Origin: Phycisphaerae bacterium
Lineage (GTDB): Bacteria; Planctomycetota; Phycisphaerae; Phycisphaerales; SM1A02
Length of the DNA stretch: 8,023 bases
NCBI GenBank assembly: GCA_030432455.1
Contig: JAUIHC010000126.1
Location: 1 to 8,023, forward strand
Direction of reading: 5' to 3'
Shown here: positions 6,934-8,023 of the stretch, one piece after another
Layout of the letters: each line of letters begins with the position of its first letter
How positions within the stretch are numbered: position 1 is the stretch's first letter
Translations under genes and position numbers: made by a program
Notes under the pieces: generated by a model
Told to the model about the DNA's origin: nothing
The model's database searches: none
The model's input: only the letters and a program-made list of their open reading frames with translations

Positions 6934-7374
6934 TCAGACCTGAATGATGACGGCCCGCCGCAGGGCGCGGGCCGAGGCGTCGGGCGGACCGGCCTCGTCG
7001 GGCGGGCGGTCCGATCGCGGGATGGGCGTGGCATCCGACGACACCGACGCCGCGGGGGCGGCGTCGGTCCAGGCGACCATGATGGCGGCGGGCAGGGCGA
7101 GGCGGGCGAGCGTCTGGTCGGTCGGTGCGTCGAGGATCGGCGCGGTCCGCACGCAATGGCAGCCGTCGGTCGCGGGCGTGTCGTCGTCGGGCTCGGCGTC
7201 GGTCGGGCACGACGAGACGCTGCAGCAGCAGGTCGGACGCGCCGTCGCCTGAACCCCGGGGTCGGACGCGAGTGCGTCACCGAACACCTGCACCGTGCAG
7301 CAGCAGAGCGGCATCGCGACCGCCAGAAGGAGGCAGACCAGTCGGCCGAGGATGCTGCGGGGGTCCGGACGCAT
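6934..7374 (-). CDS. Small secreted Cys-rich protein, possible metal-binding protein
   Basis: 146 residues, first gene of the unit. The N-terminus has Arg residues and a hydrophobic core (about 8-23), a signal peptide or single membrane anchor, immediately followed by C24-C25-C26. More cysteines follow: C49-C50-C51, C56, and C72-H-C74, ten in all with C14. An Asp-rich stretch lies between (D-D-D at 63-65). The second half has a hydrophobic segment (about 85-98), then a Pro/Asp-rich region, ending in a basic-hydrophobic tail. I do not recognise a named family. Cys-triplet and C-H-C patterns are typical of copper, zinc or mercury binding proteins, and its place ahead of an efflux operon fits a periplasmic or membrane-associated metal-handling role; this is inference. 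The start is uncertain: ATG 7374 has no clear Shine-Dalgarno, and the longer version from 7470 would run into the divergent gene. Confidence 0.7.
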   Translation of the reverse strand: MRPDPRSILGRLVCLLLAVAMPLCCCTVQVFGDALASDPGVQATARPTCCCSVSSCPTDAEPDDDTPATDGCHCVRTAPILDAPTDQTLARLALPAAIMVAWTDAAPAASVSSDATPIPRSDRPPDEAGPPDASARALRRAVIIQV

Positions 7375-7385
7375 GACGAGTGTGG

Positions 7386-7415
7386 ATCGTACGGTCCGGC
7401 TCCCCGGTCGAACAA
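7386..7415 (-). promoter_or_regulatory. Weak candidate promoter for the minus-strand unit
   Basis: On the minus strand TTGTTC (7415-7410) and TACGAT (7391-7386) are separated by 18 bp, matching the -35 and -10 consensus at 3/6 and 4/6. The -10 box ends 11 nt before ATG 7374, implying a nearly leaderless transcript, which fits the missing Shine-Dalgarno. Matches this weak arise by chance, and a planctomycete may use other consensus sequences. Confidence 0.25.
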
Positions 7416-7438
7416 GGCCGATCTGCGAAACGACCGGG
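7403..7438. promoter_or_regulatory. Inverted repeat in the divergent intergenic region, candidate operator
   Basis: CCCGGTCG (7403-7410) and CGACCGGG (7431-7438) are perfect 8-bp inverted copies separated by 20 bp. The arms sit centrally in the 83-bp region between the two divergent starts, and the left arm touches the possible -35 box of the minus-strand unit. This is the placement expected for a dimeric regulator, but no regulator gene is in the window. Confidence 0.4.
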
Positions 7439-7457
7439 AATCGGGGACGATGCCTGC

Positions 7458-8023
7458 ATGTCCGTTGCATCCGAGAACCCGCTGCCGGCCGCCCGGCGAG
7501 GCCTCGTCATCGACAAGGCCTTCATGGCGATCGGGATCCTGCTGCTTCTGGGGGCGGTCGTGGTGGTGGCGGCGTGGTCGATTCCCGCGATCCGCGAGGT
7601 GAAGGCGGTCCAGTCGTGGATCTCCGCCGGGGCGGAGGTCGTGCACAGCGAGCTGAAGGTCGAGACCTCGCGCTCCGATGGGAGGACGACCCGGTCGTAC
7701 ACCCCGATCGTCCGCTACCTCTACACGGTCCCCCGCGGTGACGGTGCGGTCGAGCTGCTCGGGAGCCGGGTGGACATCGCGGGCATGCGCACGGAGTCGG
7801 ACAGCCGCGATGTCGTCAGCCGCCACACCGTCGGTCGTCGGTGCACGATCCTGCACGACCCGGACGAGCCGTGGCGGAGCGTGCTGCGGCCACAGGGGAC
7901 GCCATGGGGGGCGTGGTTCGCACCCGGAGTGATGGCGGTGCTCGGCGCGATGTTCGTCGTGCTTCCCGGGTTCGCGTTGCGGAAGAAGGCGTCGCTCCAG
8001 CGACCGAACAACGAGACCGATCG
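7458..8023 (+). CDS. DUF3592-like two-helix membrane protein (3' end cut by window)
   Basis: 188 codons are visible with no stop, so the gene continues past the right edge. A short cytoplasmic N-terminus (about 20 residues) is followed by helix 1 (about 21-40). An extracytoplasmic domain (about 45-150) starts at W54 and carries G-A-E-V-V-H-S, then Y-T-P-I-V-R-Y-L-Y, and later G-R-R-C-T-I-L-H-D-P-D-E-P-W-R-S-V-L. This order (Trp, a V-x-S strand, the Y-x-P-x-V-x-Y-x-Y core, a late strand followed by D-P and S-x-L) is how I know DUF3592 proteins. Helix 2 is at about 152-174, then a basic cytoplasmic tail (R-K-K). ATG 7458 has GGGGA 10 nt upstream; the ATG at 7450 is in another frame. It is transcribed away from the exporter unit. 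Function unknown; I see no direct link to export besides shared upstream DNA. Confidence 0.8.
   Translation, partial: MSVASENPLPAARRGLVIDKAFMAIGILLLLGAVVVVAAWSIPAIREVKAVQSWISAGAEVVHSELKVETSRSDGRTTRSYTPIVRYLYTVPRGDGAVELLGSRVDIAGMRTESDSRDVVSRHTVGRRCTILHDPDEPWRSVLRPQGTPWGAWFAPGVMAVLGAMFVVLPGFALRKKASLQRPNNETD

Noticed and set aside
7375..7470. Longer start at 7470 for the Cys-rich protein
   Set aside because: It would overlap the start of the divergent gene and bury the signal peptide behind about 32 Arg-rich residues.
3799..7602. A plus-strand frame open for 1267 codons opposite the adaptor, outer-membrane factor and Cys-rich genes
   Set aside because: It is antisense to three well-supported genes, and its translation is Arg/Ala/Ser/Gly-rich without domains. 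Long antisense frames are expected in DNA this GC-rich.
6858..7856. Upstream extension of the outer-membrane factor frame to 7856, which would give an 825-residue protein
   Set aside because: It would cross the hairpin, the whole Cys-rich gene, the divergent intergenic region and part of the DUF3592-like gene. The signal/lipobox region is found only after 6857.

Overview
The window is very GC-rich and densely coded. It looks like chromosomal DNA of a Gram-negative bacterium, most likely a high-GC planctomycete; a Phycisphaerae-like lineage is my guess, not shown. The reasons are an outer-membrane efflux factor, two lipoprotein-type signals, and a terminal protein carrying a C-P-x-P-W-D-Y-C-C-E motif that I associate from memory with planctomycete genomes. 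I see no tRNA, rRNA, CRISPR array, transposase or integrase.

Layout. Seven genes lie on the minus strand as one apparent transcription unit, read from about 7374 down to 31. In transcription order they are: a small secreted Cys-rich protein (7374-6934); a CzcC/TolC-like outer-membrane factor, probably a lipoprotein (6857-5379); a HlyD/MacA-like membrane-fusion adaptor (5382-3757); a LolD/MacB-type ABC ATPase (3760-3068); two different FtsX/MacB-type permeases (3071-1911 and 1911-748); and a lipoprotein with a conserved Cys motif and a His/Asp-rich tail (687-31). The five genes from outer-membrane factor to second permease are joined by 1-4 nt stop/start overlaps (ATGA, ATGA, GTGA, TGATG), which suggests translational coupling. 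On the plus strand at the right edge, a divergent gene for a two-helix DUF3592-like membrane protein starts at 7458 and runs off the window.

How they work together. ATPase, two permeases, adaptor and outer-membrane factor make a complete tripartite ABC exporter: a split MacAB-like machine with a LolCDE-like pair of unequal permeases. The flanking proteins, one with ten cysteines and one with a His/Asp tail, suggest a link to metal ions (for example export, sensing or buffering). That link is inference; no substrate can be read from the sequence.

Non-coding parts. The 83-bp divergent intergenic region (7375-7457) has an 8-bp perfect inverted repeat overlapping a weak promoter-like match. A 10-bp perfect GC-rich hairpin with a 3-nt loop sits between the Cys-rich gene and the outer-membrane factor gene. 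A 12-bp in-frame tandem repeat forms the 5' end of the adaptor gene. The gap at 688-747 holds a short direct repeat and a Shine-Dalgarno sequence. No non-coding stretch exceeds 300 bases. Bases 1-30 hold nothing I can name.
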